Shown piece after piece: positions 16,188-24,349 of a DNA stretch of 64,000 bases. The DNA is from Jiangella aurantiaca (GTDB lineage: Bacteria > Actinomycetota > Actinomycetes > Jiangellales > Jiangellaceae): the NCBI RefSeq assembly GCF_004349105.1, contig NZ_SMLB01000010.1, forward strand, positions 81,336-145,335. Reading direction: 5' to 3'. The position numbers and the translations under genes are program-made. Each line of letters starts with the position of its first letter. Positions within the stretch are counted from its first letter, which is position 1. The notes under the pieces were generated by a model, which did no database searches, was not told where the DNA came from, and saw nothing but the letters and a program-made list of their open reading frames with translations.

Positions 16188-18731
16188 TCACTGGCAGGAC
16201 TCGCACTGCAGCCGCTCCTGGGGATCGACGGGGCAGGCGACCGTCTCCTCACCGGTGTCGACCACGTCGAGTTCGACGACGGCCACGGGAGCCGGCTCGG
16301 TCGCCGGTGCCGGAGCCGGGGCCGGCTTGACGCCCGCCCGGGCCGCGCCGAAGCCGCGCCGCGGGCCGCCGCTCGCCGAGGCCCCGGAGCCTGCCAGCGA
16401 CTCGGCCTTGTTCACCCGGACGGTGCTCTGCTCGGCGGTGTGCCGCGGCTTGACGTGCAAGTAGTAGGTGGTCTTGACGCCCTTCGACCAGGCCGCCGAG
16501 TAGACGTCGACCATGTCGTCGATGTCGCGCGTCTCGAGGTACATGTTGCGACTGATCGCCTGGTCGATCCACTTCTGCGCCCGTGCCGCGACCTCGATGA
16601 ACGCGTACGGCGAGAGCTGGAACGAGGTCTTGTAGATCGCCTTGAGGTCGGCCGGGACGGTGTCCAGCGCGGACACGTCGCCCTGCGCGCGCAGCAGGTC
16701 GTCGCGGACCTGCTCCCACAGCCTGCGCTCCTTGAGGTCGCTCACCAGGTTGCGGTTGACCTCGAGGAACTTGCCGGAGCTGGTAGCCCGGCTGAACAGC
16801 TGGGAGAACTGCGGGTCCAGGCCCGGCGTGGTGCCCGCGACCAGGCCGATGGACGCCGTCGGGGCGATGGCCATCAGGGTGGCGTTGCGCATGCCGCCCC
16901 GGACCTTGTCGCGCAGCACGTCCCAGTCCAGGCGGCTGGCCCGCGAGACGGTGATCGGCACGCCGCGGTCGCGCTCCGCGCGGTCGACGGTGTCGATCGG
17001 GACCAGGCCGCGGCTCCAGCCGGAGCCCTCGAAGTTGGGGTAGGCGCCGCGGTCGCGGGCGAGGTCGGCGCTCTGGTCGATGGCGTGGTAGCTGATGAAC
17101 TCCATCAGCCGGTCGATGAGGTCGTAGGCCTGCTCGCTCTCGTACGACCAGCCCAGCCGCTCGACCACGTCCGTGAAGCCCATGACGCCGAGGCCGACGG
17201 CGCGGTTGAGCTCGTTGGACCGCTCGGACGCCGGCACCGACGAGACGGTGATGTCGATGAGGTTGTCGAGCTGGCGGACCGCGAGCCGGACGCTCTCGCG
17301 CAGCCGGTCCCACTCGATCCGGCCATCGACCAGGTGCGCGGACAGGTTGATCGACGCGAGGTTGCAGACGGCGATGTTGTCGCGGTCCTGCGGCAGCGTG
17401 ATCTCGGTGCACAGGTTGGACAGGTGGATGGTGCCGGTGTTGTCGTTCAGCGCCCGGTTGTTGATGGTGTCCTTCCACGTCAGCCAGGGGTGTGACGTGG
17501 TCTGCAGGGCGACCAGGATGGCCCGGAACTGCTCCCGCGCCTTGATCCTGGTGAACGTCCGCAGCTCGCCGGCCTCGGCCGCGGCCACGTACTGCGCGTA
17601 CCGCCGGCTGAACGCGGCGCCGTACAGCTCGGGCAGGTCGGGGACCTCGAGCGGGTCGAACAGGTACCAGTCGTCGTCGTTCGCGACCCGGGTCATGAAC
17701 TCGTCGGAGATCCAGACCGCGGTGTTGGCGGTGCGCACCCGGCGGTACGGGTCGCCGGCGTTCTGCTTGAGGTCGAGGAACTGCGGGAAGTCGAGGTGCC
17801 AGTTCTCGATGTAGAAGGCCAGGGCGCCGAACTTCTTGCCGCCGCGCGACACCGCCCGCAGCGTCGAGTCGATCGTGTGCATGAACGGGATCGGGCCGGT
17901 CGAGACGGTGTTGTTGCTGCGGATCGGCGAGCCCTCGGCGCGCAGCTTCGTCACCGACAGCCCGATGCCGCCGGTCCCCTTGGTCAGCCACATGACATCG
18001 CGCACGCTCTTGGCGATGTGCTCGATGTCGTCCTGCATCTCCATGACGAAGCAGTTCGACAGCTGGGAGTACGCCGTTCCCGCGTTGACCAGGGTCGATC
18101 CGGCGGCCAGGTAGTCCAGTCTGGACATCTTGTCGTAGAACCCGATCGCCGCCGACGTCGGGTCGGCCTCGTTCAGCGACAGGCCCATCGAGACGCGCAT
18201 CCAGAAGAACTGCGGCACCTCCAACCGGTGACCGTCGCGGTCGTTGATCATGTACCGGTTGCTCATGGTGACCGCGCCGATGTACCGCAGCAGGTCGTCG
18301 CGCGACGGGTCCAGCGCCCGCGCCAGCCGGTCGAGGTCGAAGTGGGTCGCGAGCCGTTCGTCGAGAAGCCCGGCGGCCACGCCCTCCGCCACGTAGCCGG
18401 GGAACCTCTCGCGATGCAGCTCGGCCAGCTGGTCCGGGGTCTCGTAGTCACCCAGCACCCGCTTGTACACCGTCTTCAGTAGCACCCGCGCCGCGACGGT
18501 GTCGAACGCGGGATCGTCGCGGACGTTCTGCAGGGCCACCTGGATGACAGCCTCGTCGAGCTGCTGGCTGGTGATGCCGTCGAACAAGGTGATCTCGAGT
18601 TCGGACTGCAGCTGCGTGACCCGGGCGACCTGGTTGTCCAGGCCCACGCTGGCGGCCTCGATGGCCCGGGCGATCTTGTAGCCGTCGTAGGGCTCCACCG
18701 ACCCGTCGCGCTTGACGACGTTGACGCTCAT
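16188..18731 (-). CDS. nrdA: Ribonucleoside-diphosphate reductase large subunit
   Basis: An 847-residue catalytic subunit. An N-terminal ATP-cone (VVKRDGSVEPYDGYKIARAI), the redox Cys in LSNCFVM, the thiyl-radical Cys with its Glu in NLCTEITL, the second redox Cys in AVCNLASINL and a C-terminal CESC shuttle pair are all visible, behind an Ala/Pro linker. It reduces NDPs to dNDPs using a radical generated by NrdB. The ATG at 18731 follows GCGAGGAGAGAGC; the frame stays open upstream through the riboswitch, but that is not coding. First gene of nrdA-nrdB-mntH. Confidence 0.95.
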   Translation of the reverse strand: MSVNVVKRDGSVEPYDGYKIARAIEAASVGLDNQVARVTQLQSELEITLFDGITSQQLDEAVIQVALQNVRDDPAFDTVAARVLLKTVYKRVLGDYETPDQLAELHRERFPGYVAEGVAAGLLDERLATHFDLDRLARALDPSRDDLLRYIGAVTMSNRYMINDRDGHRLEVPQFFWMRVSMGLSLNEADPTSAAIGFYDKMSRLDYLAAGSTLVNAGTAYSQLSNCFVMEMQDDIEHIAKSVRDVMWLTKGTGGIGLSVTKLRAEGSPIRSNNTVSTGPIPFMHTIDSTLRAVSRGGKKFGALAFYIENWHLDFPQFLDLKQNAGDPYRRVRTANTAVWISDEFMTRVANDDDWYLFDPLEVPDLPELYGAAFSRRYAQYVAAAEAGELRTFTRIKAREQFRAILVALQTTSHPWLTWKDTINNRALNDNTGTIHLSNLCTEITLPQDRDNIAVCNLASINLSAHLVDGRIEWDRLRESVRLAVRQLDNLIDITVSSVPASERSNELNRAVGLGVMGFTDVVERLGWSYESEQAYDLIDRLMEFISYHAIDQSADLARDRGAYPNFEGSGWSRGLVPIDTVDRAERDRGVPITVSRASRLDWDVLRDKVRGGMRNATLMAIAPTASIGLVAGTTPGLDPQFSQLFSRATSSGKFLEVNRNLVSDLKERRLWEQVRDDLLRAQGDVSALDTVPADLKAIYKTSFQLSPYAFIEVAARAQKWIDQAISRNMYLETRDIDDMVDVYSAAWSKGVKTTYYLHVKPRHTAEQSTVRVNKAESLAGSGASASGGPRRGFGAARAGVKPAPAPAPATEPAPVAVVELDVVDTGEETVACPVDPQERLQCESCQ

Positions 18732-18886
18732 GCTCTCTCCTCGCGAGCTCGGCTGGCTCGGCCCGCGGCACTGAGGTGGAGGCAAGGAGAGATGCGTCGC
18801 CGGCACCGCGCCGGTGGTACGCCCTGGTCGCGGCGGTGAGTACGTCGCCGTATCGTCCCCTGGCCCCTCCCTCGGGAGCCGCGGAC

Positions 18887-18911
18887 CACCGCACGCGTAG
18901 GGCGTGCGGTG
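18887..18911 (-). terminator. Possible expression-platform hairpin of the cobalamin riboswitch
   Basis: CACCGCACG and CGTGCGGTG form a perfect 9-bp stem with a 7-nt loop, directly downstream of the aptamer when read towards nrdA. It could be a terminator without a U-tract or the loop that kisses the aptamer (L13-type). About 150 nt separate it from the nrdA start, so direct masking of the ribosome site is unlikely. Confidence 0.4.
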
Positions 18912-19118
18912 CGCTGGCAGGTCTTCGGACTCACGGGCGCGGAAGGCCACCTGGCTGGTGGCGTTCCATCTACTGGCCGTCGCTTCCCAGGCCTTCTCGC
19001 GGAAGGCCCAGTGCTTCGTTGACGGCGGTCGTTCCCGTTCACCGCTGCGGGGCAGTCCCGGACTCACACCGGGTTCCCTGTTGCCTCCACCGGTCTGGCT
19101 GACCGGTGGAACCAGCTG
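18911..19118 (-). promoter_or_regulatory. Cobalamin (AdoCbl) riboswitch in the nrdA leader
   Basis: Read leftwards, the RNA contains the conserved cobalamin aptamer core: GGGAACCCGGTGTGAGTCC, then GGGACTGCCCCGC, GGAACG and finally the B12 box GAGTCCGAAGACCTGCC (18916-18932). GCTGG at 19116-19112 and CCAGC at 18917-18913 close helix P1. The only gene it can control is nrdA. In Streptomyces a comparable riboswitch shuts off the class Ia nrdAB operon when B12 is present so that the B12-dependent NrdJ is used; the same logic is expected here. Confidence 0.93.
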
Positions 19119-19126
19119 CATGAGCC

Positions 19127-19172
19127 ACACTATCTGGTAGTTACAAAGATGCAAGTCATCTACATCTAGTGT
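19127..19172 (-). promoter_or_regulatory. nrdA promoter with two NrdR-type boxes
   Basis: Box 1 ACACTATCTGGTAGTT (19127-19142) and box 2 CATCTACATCTAGTGT (19157-19172) resemble the ACAC-WATAT-GTGT NrdR consensus, and their centres are exactly 30 bp apart, about three helical turns, as is typical for NrdR. Read leftwards, TTGCAT (19154-19149) and TAGTGT (19132-19127), 16 bp apart, fit -35 and -10 elements, with box 1 over the -10. Transcription would then begin near 19120, only a few bases before helix P1 of the riboswitch. Confidence 0.7.
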
Positions 19173-19316
19173 CTCGCCAGTCGGTCGTCCACACCGGGAC
19201 ATATGCCCGCGCCGGCCTTGTCGCGATATCGCAGCGACCTGGCCGAAAGTCGCTGTCGCTCGTTGCCGGCGATCCGCCACAATGGGGCCCGTCAGTACTG
19301 ATAGAGGGAGACACTC

Positions 19317-20282
19317 GTGACCCACGCTCCTGCGCGGCCGGCGATGATCTGGGCCGCGCTGATCGTCGTCTACGTGGTGTGGGGCTCGACGTATCTGGCC
19401 ATCCGGGTGGTGGTCGAGGCCGACATCCCGCCGTTCCTCGGCATGGGGCTGCGCTTCCTGGTCGCCGGACTGCTCCTGCTCGGCTTCCTGCGGCTGCGGC
19501 ACGGCCGCGAGCGGATCCGGGTGGGACGGCGGGAGCTGCGCGGCGCGGCGGTCATGGGGCTGCTGCTGCTGGTGCTCGGCAACGGAATGGTCGCGGTCGC
19601 GGAGCAGACGGTCCCCAGCGGCCTGGCCGCGCTGATCGTCGGCGCGATCTCACTGTGGTTCGTGCTCCTGCAGGTGGCCGGCGGAATCCGGCCGCCCGCG
19701 CTGACATGGGCCGGCGTCCTGATCGGCCTGGCCGGCGTCGCCGTCATCAGTCTGCCCCGCGGCGGCATCGAGGGCGTCGAGGCGTGGGGTGTGGGGATCC
19801 TGCTGCTCGCCACCATCTCGTGGGCGTTCGGGTCCTATTTCTCCCCGCGGCTGGGGCTGCCACGCAACGCGCTTGTGGCGTCGGCATACGAGATGCTGGC
19901 CGGCGGCGTGATGCTGCTGGTCATCTCCGCGGCGAGCGGGGAGCTCGGCCACGTCGACCCGGCGGCGGTGCCGGCCAGGGGCTGGCTGGCGCTGGCGTAC
20001 CTCATCCTGCTGGGCTCGCTGCTGGGGTACACGGCGTACGGGTACCTGCTGGCGAACGCGCCTCTGTCGTTGATCGGGACCTACGCCTACGTGAACCCGG
20101 TGGTCGCGGTGATCCTCGGCTGGGCGATTCTCTCCGAGCCGGTGACCTCGATCATGATGATCGGTGGTGCGCTGGTCGTCGGCGGTGTCGTGCTGGTGGT
20201 CAACGGCGAACGCACGAGCGCGAAGAAGGAGCGCACCGAGGACTCCGCCGACCTCGCCCCGGACGAAGCCCTGGCCGGATGA
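19317..20282 (+). CDS. EamA/DMT-family transporter
   Basis: A 321-residue membrane protein with two EamA repeats (about 10 helices). The N-terminal VVYVVWGSTYLAIRVVVE and the second-repeat TYAYVNPVVAVILGW are characteristic. Members export amino acids or metabolites; the substrate is unknown. The GTG at 19317 follows GAGGGAGA. Divergent from nrdA and not linked to it functionally. A strong hairpin ends the transcript. Confidence 0.85.
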   Translation: MTHAPARPAMIWAALIVVYVVWGSTYLAIRVVVEADIPPFLGMGLRFLVAGLLLLGFLRLRHGRERIRVGRRELRGAAVMGLLLLVLGNGMVAVAEQTVPSGLAALIVGAISLWFVLLQVAGGIRPPALTWAGVLIGLAGVAVISLPRGGIEGVEAWGVGILLLATISWAFGSYFSPRLGLPRNALVASAYEMLAGGVMLLVISAASGELGHVDPAAVPARGWLALAYLILLGSLLGYTAYGYLLANAPLSLIGTYAYVNPVVAVILGWAILSEPVTSIMMIGGALVVGGVVLVVNGERTSAKKERTEDSADLAPDEALAG

Positions 20283-20342
20283 CTCCAAGACCATCACTCA
20301 GTCGCGCCGCGATGGGCGCGTGCGGCGGCCGACCCTGGACAT

Positions 20343-20384
20343 CGCGAAGGCGTGAGCGGCGACGTTGCCGCTCACGCCTTCGCG
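20343..20384. terminator. Bidirectional terminator, perfect 18-bp stem
   Basis: CGCGAAGGCGTGAGCGGC at 20343-20360 pairs perfectly with 20367-20384 across a 6-nt loop (GACGTT). It lies between the convergent EamA gene and the XRE-TPR regulator and can serve both. Confidence 0.85.
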
Positions 20385-20399
20385 ACGTGCGCGAGTGCG

Positions 20400-21803
20400 T
20401 CAGGCGCCGGCCAGGGCCGAGCCGTTGGCGTTGATGCTGTCGCCGAGCATCTCGTCGACCAGGCCGACGCTGGCGCGCGGGACGACGCGGACCGAGCGGA
20501 GCGCGTTGTCGTACGCGTCGAGCGCCTCGTTGGTGCGGCCGAGGTCGCGGTAGAGGTCGGCCAGCTCGCGCCAGGCCGCCGCGGCGACCCGGGAGGCGCC
20601 CATGGACTCCAGCGCGGACGCGGCCAGCGCGGCCTCGCGGATGCTCTGGTCGAGGTCGCCCTGCGCTCGCAGGATGCGGGCCAGCGTGAGCCGGGCGTCG
20701 GCGCCACCGACGCGCGGCTGGTCGCCGACGTGGCGCAGAGCCTCCTGGACGGCGGCATGCGCGTCGTCGAGCCGGCCGAGCCGCAGCAGGGCCTGGGCCC
20801 GCTTGTTGTGGAAGCTCGCGATGTCGGTGGCGCTGCCGTGCTGGTTGATGGCGGCCTCGACGCCGTCGAGGATGTCCAGCGCCTCCTGCGCCCGGGGCTC
20901 GCTGCCCTGCAGCAGCAGCCAGGCATGCGCCAGCCTCAGCCGGGCGAGGTTGCGGAGGTCGTCGCCCTCGCCGAACATCGCCAGCGCGCGGTCGACCAGG
21001 TTCAGCGCCAGCGCCAGCTCGCCGCGGGACTCCGCGATGAGTGAGGCGTTCCAGTACGCCGCGCCGCGGGTGTGCGGCGTGCCGATGCGGTCGGCGGCGG
21101 CCACCAGCTCCCCCGCGAGCGCCTTGGACCGGACCATGTCGCCGCGGCCGGAGTAGGCGCCGAGCACCGTGCAGCCGAGGCGGATGTACTCGTCGGTGCT
21201 CTCCAGGCCGAGGTCGAAGGCCGCACGACGGGCCTCCTCGCCGATCTGGATGGCCATGTCGAAGTCGCCGGCGCGGTCGTAGCACCGGGTCAGCGCGATG
21301 GCGACGTCGAGCCAGGACTGCACCGCGGGCGTCTGCCGCGCCTCGTCGGCCAGCTCGCTGAGGATCTCGATGGCGCCCTCGAGGTCGCCCGTGCGCTCGC
21401 GCGCCAGCGCCCGGCCCAGCCGGGCAGCGCGGCTCTGCTCGTCGTTCAGACCAGGGTCCCCGACCAGCTCGGTGAACTGCTGGTACGCCTCTTCAGCCCG
21501 GCCCTCGCGCAGCGCCATCTCGGCGCGGCCCAGGGCGAGGCGAGCCTTGGTGCGGACGGACGCGTCGACGCCGTCGCGCAGATACTCGACGTCGATGCGC
21601 AGCCGCTCGGCGATGTGCGCGAGCGCCGAGGCGGCCGGCTGCCGGCGACCGCTCTCGACGAGCGAGACGTAGCTGGGGGACAGCATGCCCTCTGCGATCT
21701 CGGCCTGAGAGAGGCCGAGCTCCAACCGGCGGGATCGGATACGCTGCCCGACGGGCGTCGGAAGCGGCGCCTCGTCCACTGTTGCTGGCTGGTCTTCTGT
21801 CAT
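20400..21803 (-). CDS. XRE helix-turn-helix regulator with C-terminal TPR array
   Basis: A 467-residue cytoplasmic regulator. An XRE DNA-binding domain occupies residues 17-75 (LSQAEIAEGMLSPSYVSLVE is the helix-turn-helix core); the remaining 390 residues are helical pairs with TPR-type spacing (for example RAGDFDMAIQIGEEARRAA and RLGRLDDAHAAVQEAL). The HTH-plus-TPR layout is that of peptide-sensing RRNPP regulators (PlcR, PrgX, Rgg, NprR) and also of some non-peptide SARP/STAND relatives. It is divergent from a 40-residue secreted-peptide gene, with a dyad in the 67-bp gap, which makes ligand sensing the leading hypothesis. Normal start, no defects seen. Confidence 0.85.
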   Translation of the reverse strand: MTEDQPATVDEAPLPTPVGQRIRSRRLELGLSQAEIAEGMLSPSYVSLVESGRRQPAASALAHIAERLRIDVEYLRDGVDASVRTKARLALGRAEMALREGRAEEAYQQFTELVGDPGLNDEQSRAARLGRALARERTGDLEGAIEILSELADEARQTPAVQSWLDVAIALTRCYDRAGDFDMAIQIGEEARRAAFDLGLESTDEYIRLGCTVLGAYSGRGDMVRSKALAGELVAAADRIGTPHTRGAAYWNASLIAESRGELALALNLVDRALAMFGEGDDLRNLARLRLAHAWLLLQGSEPRAQEALDILDGVEAAINQHGSATDIASFHNKRAQALLRLGRLDDAHAAVQEALRHVGDQPRVGGADARLTLARILRAQGDLDQSIREAALAASALESMGASRVAAAAWRELADLYRDLGRTNEALDAYDNALRSVRVVPRASVGLVDEMLGDSINANGSALAGA

Positions 21804-21810
21804 GACAGTA

Positions 21811-21844
21811 TTGGACTACAGTCAGTCACATTTTGCCAGTCCAA
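21811..21844. promoter_or_regulatory. Dyad between the regulator and the peptide gene
   Basis: TTGGACT (21811-21817) and AGTCCAA (21838-21844) form a perfect 7-bp inverted repeat with a 20-bp centre that contains a further GACTacAGTC element. Each arm also presents a TTGGAC hexamer that could act as a -35, pointing towards the other gene. It is well placed for the XRE regulator to control itself and the peptide gene. Confidence 0.55.
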
Positions 21845-21870
21845 ATGCCGACTTTAGGAGTTCGATCTAG

Positions 21871-21993
21871 ATGGGGCGTGCCAAGCGAGTTGTGATCGCG
21901 GTTGTCGCATCGTTCGCACTCATGTTCACGGTGAGCACACCCGCGGTTGCCGCTTTCGCGCCGACTGCGAGCCCTGGAGATTTCTGCTGCTGA
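21871..21993 (+). CDS. 40-residue putative secreted signalling peptide precursor
   Basis: ATG at 21871, preceded by TAGGAG at 10 bp, opens a 40-codon frame. It encodes a basic N-terminus (MGRAKR), a hydrophobic core (residues 7-21) and a signal-peptidase-like site around TPAVAA, then ends in a short tail FAPTASPGDFCC. The predicted mature peptide is 10-13 residues with a terminal Cys-Cys pair. A strong terminator begins 18 bp after the stop, so this is an independent short transcript. It is divergent from the XRE-TPR regulator, the arrangement of receptor and peptide in RRNPP systems. Not a family I recognise. Confidence 0.65.
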   Translation: MGRAKRVVIAVVASFALMFTVSTPAVAAFAPTASPGDFCC

Positions 21994-22010
21994 CGCAGTA
22001 GCCATAGACC

Positions 22011-22067
22011 GCACGGACGGCGTCCGGCGTCTCGCCCCCCGAACGCAGGACGCCGTCCGTGCTTGTT
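22011..22067. terminator. Strong terminator after the peptide gene
   Basis: GCACGGACGGCGTCC (22011-22025) pairs perfectly over 15 bp with 22048-22062, followed by TTGTT. It also faces the end of the convergent aminotransferase gene at 22104. Confidence 0.88.
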
Positions 22068-22103
22068 CCCCAGCAACCGGGGATTCGTGCGCTGAGGCGG
22101 GCG

Positions 22104-23231
22104 TCAGCCTGCTCTCCATTCGCCGGCCAGTCGAATCAGCCTGTCGTTGGCCTCCGGCTCGGCGATCGTGACCCTGCAGCCCTCGCCGGCGAAAGGCCGC
22201 ACGACCAGCCCCGCGGTCTCGCAGAAGCCGGCGAAGTCGAGAGTCCGCTCGCCCAGCGCGAGCCACACGAAGTTCGCCTCCGTGTGAGGAATCTCCCATC
22301 CCTGCGCCACCAGCGCGTCATATACTCGCGCCCGCTCGCCCACCAGGGCCTCGACCCGCTCGAGCAGCTCCGCCTCGCGGGCCAACGACTCGACAGCGGC
22401 CCTCTGGGCGACGCCGGAGACGCCGAAGGGCACCGCGGTCTTGCGCAGGGCGTCGGCCACTTCGTCGTGCGCGATCGCGAAGCCGACCCGCAGTCCGGCC
22501 AGGCCGTACGCCTTCGAGAACGTCCGCAGCACGCACACGTTGCGGTGCCGGCGGTAGAAGTCGATGCCCTCAACGGCCTCCGGGTCGCGGACGAACTCGC
22601 GGTACGCCTCGTCGACGACCACCAGGACGTCCTCGGGCACCCGGCGCAGGAACGCGGCCAGTTCGTCGCGCCGCACGACCGCGCCGGTCGGGTTGTTCGG
22701 CGTGCACACGAACACCAGGCGGGTGCGGTCGGTGATCGCCTCGGCCATGGCGGGCAGGTCGTGCCGCGCGCCGGGCGCCAGCGGCACCTGAACCGCCGTC
22801 GCACCGGAGATGCCCACCACGATGGGGTAGGCCTCGAACGACCGCCACGCGTAGACCACCTCGTCGCCCTCGGCGGCGGTGGCCTGAACGATCTGCTGCA
22901 GCACGCCGACGCTGCCGGTGCCGGTGGCCACGTGCGCCGGCGGGACGTCGAAGCGGTCGGCCAGGGCCGCCACGAGGCCGGTGGCGAACATGTCCGGGTA
23001 ACGGTTCATCGTCCCCGCGGTCGCCGTGACGGCCTCGAGCACGCCGGGCAGCGGCGGGTAGGGGTTCTCGTTCGAGGAGATCTTGAACGCCTGCTCCGCA
23101 CCCGGCGCCGGCGCGGCCGGACGGCCCGGGCGGTAGGACGGCAGGCCGTCCAGGGCCTTGCGGATGCGCACCGGGCCGCCTTCGGCCGCGGGCGTCCGAT
23201 CACCACTCCGACTCTGCTCCGTCGCGCTCAT
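22104..23231 (-). CDS. HisC-like / aromatic amino acid aminotransferase
   Basis: A 375-residue fold-type I aminotransferase of the histidinol-phosphate family. [12 protein letters not shown] near the N-terminus, [11 protein letters not shown], the Asp-Tyr pair in VVDEAYREF and the PLP Lys in [14 protein letters not shown] are visible. It stands alone, away from other his genes, so a Pat-type role in phenylalanine/tyrosine synthesis or broad transamination is as likely as histidine synthesis. The start at 23231 follows AGGAGAAGG. Confidence 0.82.
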   Translation of the reverse strand: MSATEQSRSGDRTPAAEGGPVRIRKALDGLPSYRPGRPAAPAPGAEQAFKISSNENPYPPLPGVLEAVTATAGTMNRYPDMFATGLVAALADRFDVPPAHVATGTGSVGVLQQIVQATAAEGDEVVYAWRSFEAYPIVVGISGATAVQVPLAPGARHDLPAMAEAITDRTRLVFVCTPNNPTGAVVRRDELAAFLRRVPEDVLVVVDEAYREFVRDPEAVEGIDFYRRHRNVCVLRTFSKAYGLAGLRVGFAIAHDEVADALRKTAVPFGVSGVAQRAAVESLAREAELLERVEALVGERARVYDALVAQGWEIPHTEANFVWLALGERTLDFAGFCETAGLVVRPFAGEGCRVTIAEPEANDRLIRLAGEWRAG

Positions 23232-23329
23232 GTTCGCACCTTCTCCTCGGAGACTGACGTCAGGCCACGCGGCCGGCTACCACGCTAGCCGCTCCCGCGG
23301 AGGGCCCTCGATGTGTACGCTCGGCAGCC

Positions 23330-23704
23330 GTGACGTCCTTCATCGTTCGGCTGCTCGTCAACGGTTTCGCCCTGTGGGTGGCGACCCGGATCGTCGACGG
23401 CGTGACCATCAGCTCTGACAGCACGTCAAGCGAGATCCTGACCTTGCTTGTCGTCGCCCTGATCTTCGGTCTCGTCAACGCGTTCATCAAACCAGTGGTC
23501 CAGTTGTTGTCGCTGCCGCTGCTGATCTTGACGCTCGGCCTGTTCACCTTGATCGTCAACGCGCTGATGTTCTGGCTGACCTCGTGGATCGCCGACGGAC
23601 TGGACGTGCCCTTCCACGTCGACTCGTTCTTCTGGGCGGCGGTGCTCGGCGCGCTGGTGGTCTCGTTCGTCAGCTGGGTTTTGAATCTGTTGTTGCCGAA
23701 CTGA
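23330..23704 (+). CDS. Phage-holin-like (PF04020-type) four-helix membrane protein
   Basis: A 124-residue, very hydrophobic protein with four predicted helices and the motif NAFIKPVVQLLSLPL followed by LTLGLFTLIVNALMFWL, characteristic of the YvlD/DUF360 'phage holin family IV' proteins found in many bacterial chromosomes. Despite the family name there is no phage context here. Function unknown. GTG start at 23330; single gene. Confidence 0.8.
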   Translation: MTSFIVRLLVNGFALWVATRIVDGVTISSDSTSSEILTLLVVALIFGLVNAFIKPVVQLLSLPLLILTLGLFTLIVNALMFWLTSWIADGLDVPFHVDSFFWAAVLGALVVSFVSWVLNLLLPN

Positions 23705-23899
23705 CGAACGGCGTAGTGACGGTCGTCCATCCGTCGTCGCGGCGTGGGCCCAAAGGCCACCTTGATCCGGCCTTCTTCCGCTGAGCCGATGTTTGACGTA
23801 CCTTTGGCCTAGCATCCTCTGCACGACGGATAGGTGCCGTTTCCGGCGGCGCCACGGGGGTTCGTTGTGCCCTGAACTCAGTGTGGGCATGGTGAACAT

Positions 23900-24337
23900 A
23901 TGACGATCGGCTACGGCCCCGTCGGTTCGGTTCTGACCGAGCAACCTCCTTCGGGCCATCAGCGCGCCCGGCACCCGGAACGCGGCACGTCTCCGTCGCG
24001 GCCGGTACCTCTCGCGGTCACCACACCGCCCGGGTACCCGGAACCCGACACCAACCGGCACGCGCTGGTGGGCTCGATGGTCTACGAGGTCGTCTACGAC
24101 GATCCGAACGGCAATCCGATGCTCGCCTTCGCCGACGGCCAGTGGTTCGACGTCACGTCCTTCGCGCCGCGCCCCGTGTCGGTCCGGCACGCGCTGCGCC
24201 GCGACCCTGCTTGGTCCGGTGCCGTCGTGCAGACCATCTGCCTGTGGATGCGCAGCAACCCCAACCACGAGCGGTCCTTCGATCTGGCCACCGAGCTCGC
24301 GTTGGCCGTCGGGGAGCTCGCGCGCCAGCGCCGCTGA
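23900..24337 (+). CDS. Hypothetical protein (145 residues)
   Basis: Not recognised. Residues 1-50 are Pro/Arg-rich and low-complexity; residues 55-145 look like a small folded domain (MVYEVVYDDPNGNPMLAFADG, then WSGAVVQTICLWMRSNPNH). Only 12 bp separates it from the phosphatase gene, so it may lead the 23900-25733 operon. The start could be further in. Confidence 0.55.
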   Translation: MTIGYGPVGSVLTEQPPSGHQRARHPERGTSPSRPVPLAVTTPPGYPEPDTNRHALVGSMVYEVVYDDPNGNPMLAFADGQWFDVTSFAPRPVSVRHALRRDPAWSGAVVQTICLWMRSNPNHERSFDLATELALAVGELARQRR

Positions 24338-24349
24338 GGCGCGCGAGCC

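Noticed and set aside
18911..19118. Riboswitch controlling the EamA transporter (as a B12 or cobalt transporter)
   Set aside because: The aptamer reads leftward only; the B12 box and core are on the minus strand, towards nrdA.
16188..19502. A 1104-residue version of NrdA
   Set aside because: The extra N-terminus would be translated from the cobalamin riboswitch and promoter; NrdA homology starts at 18731 behind a good ribosome site.
23330..23704. Prophage holin
   Set aside because: The family is a common chromosomal membrane protein and there are no phage genes around.
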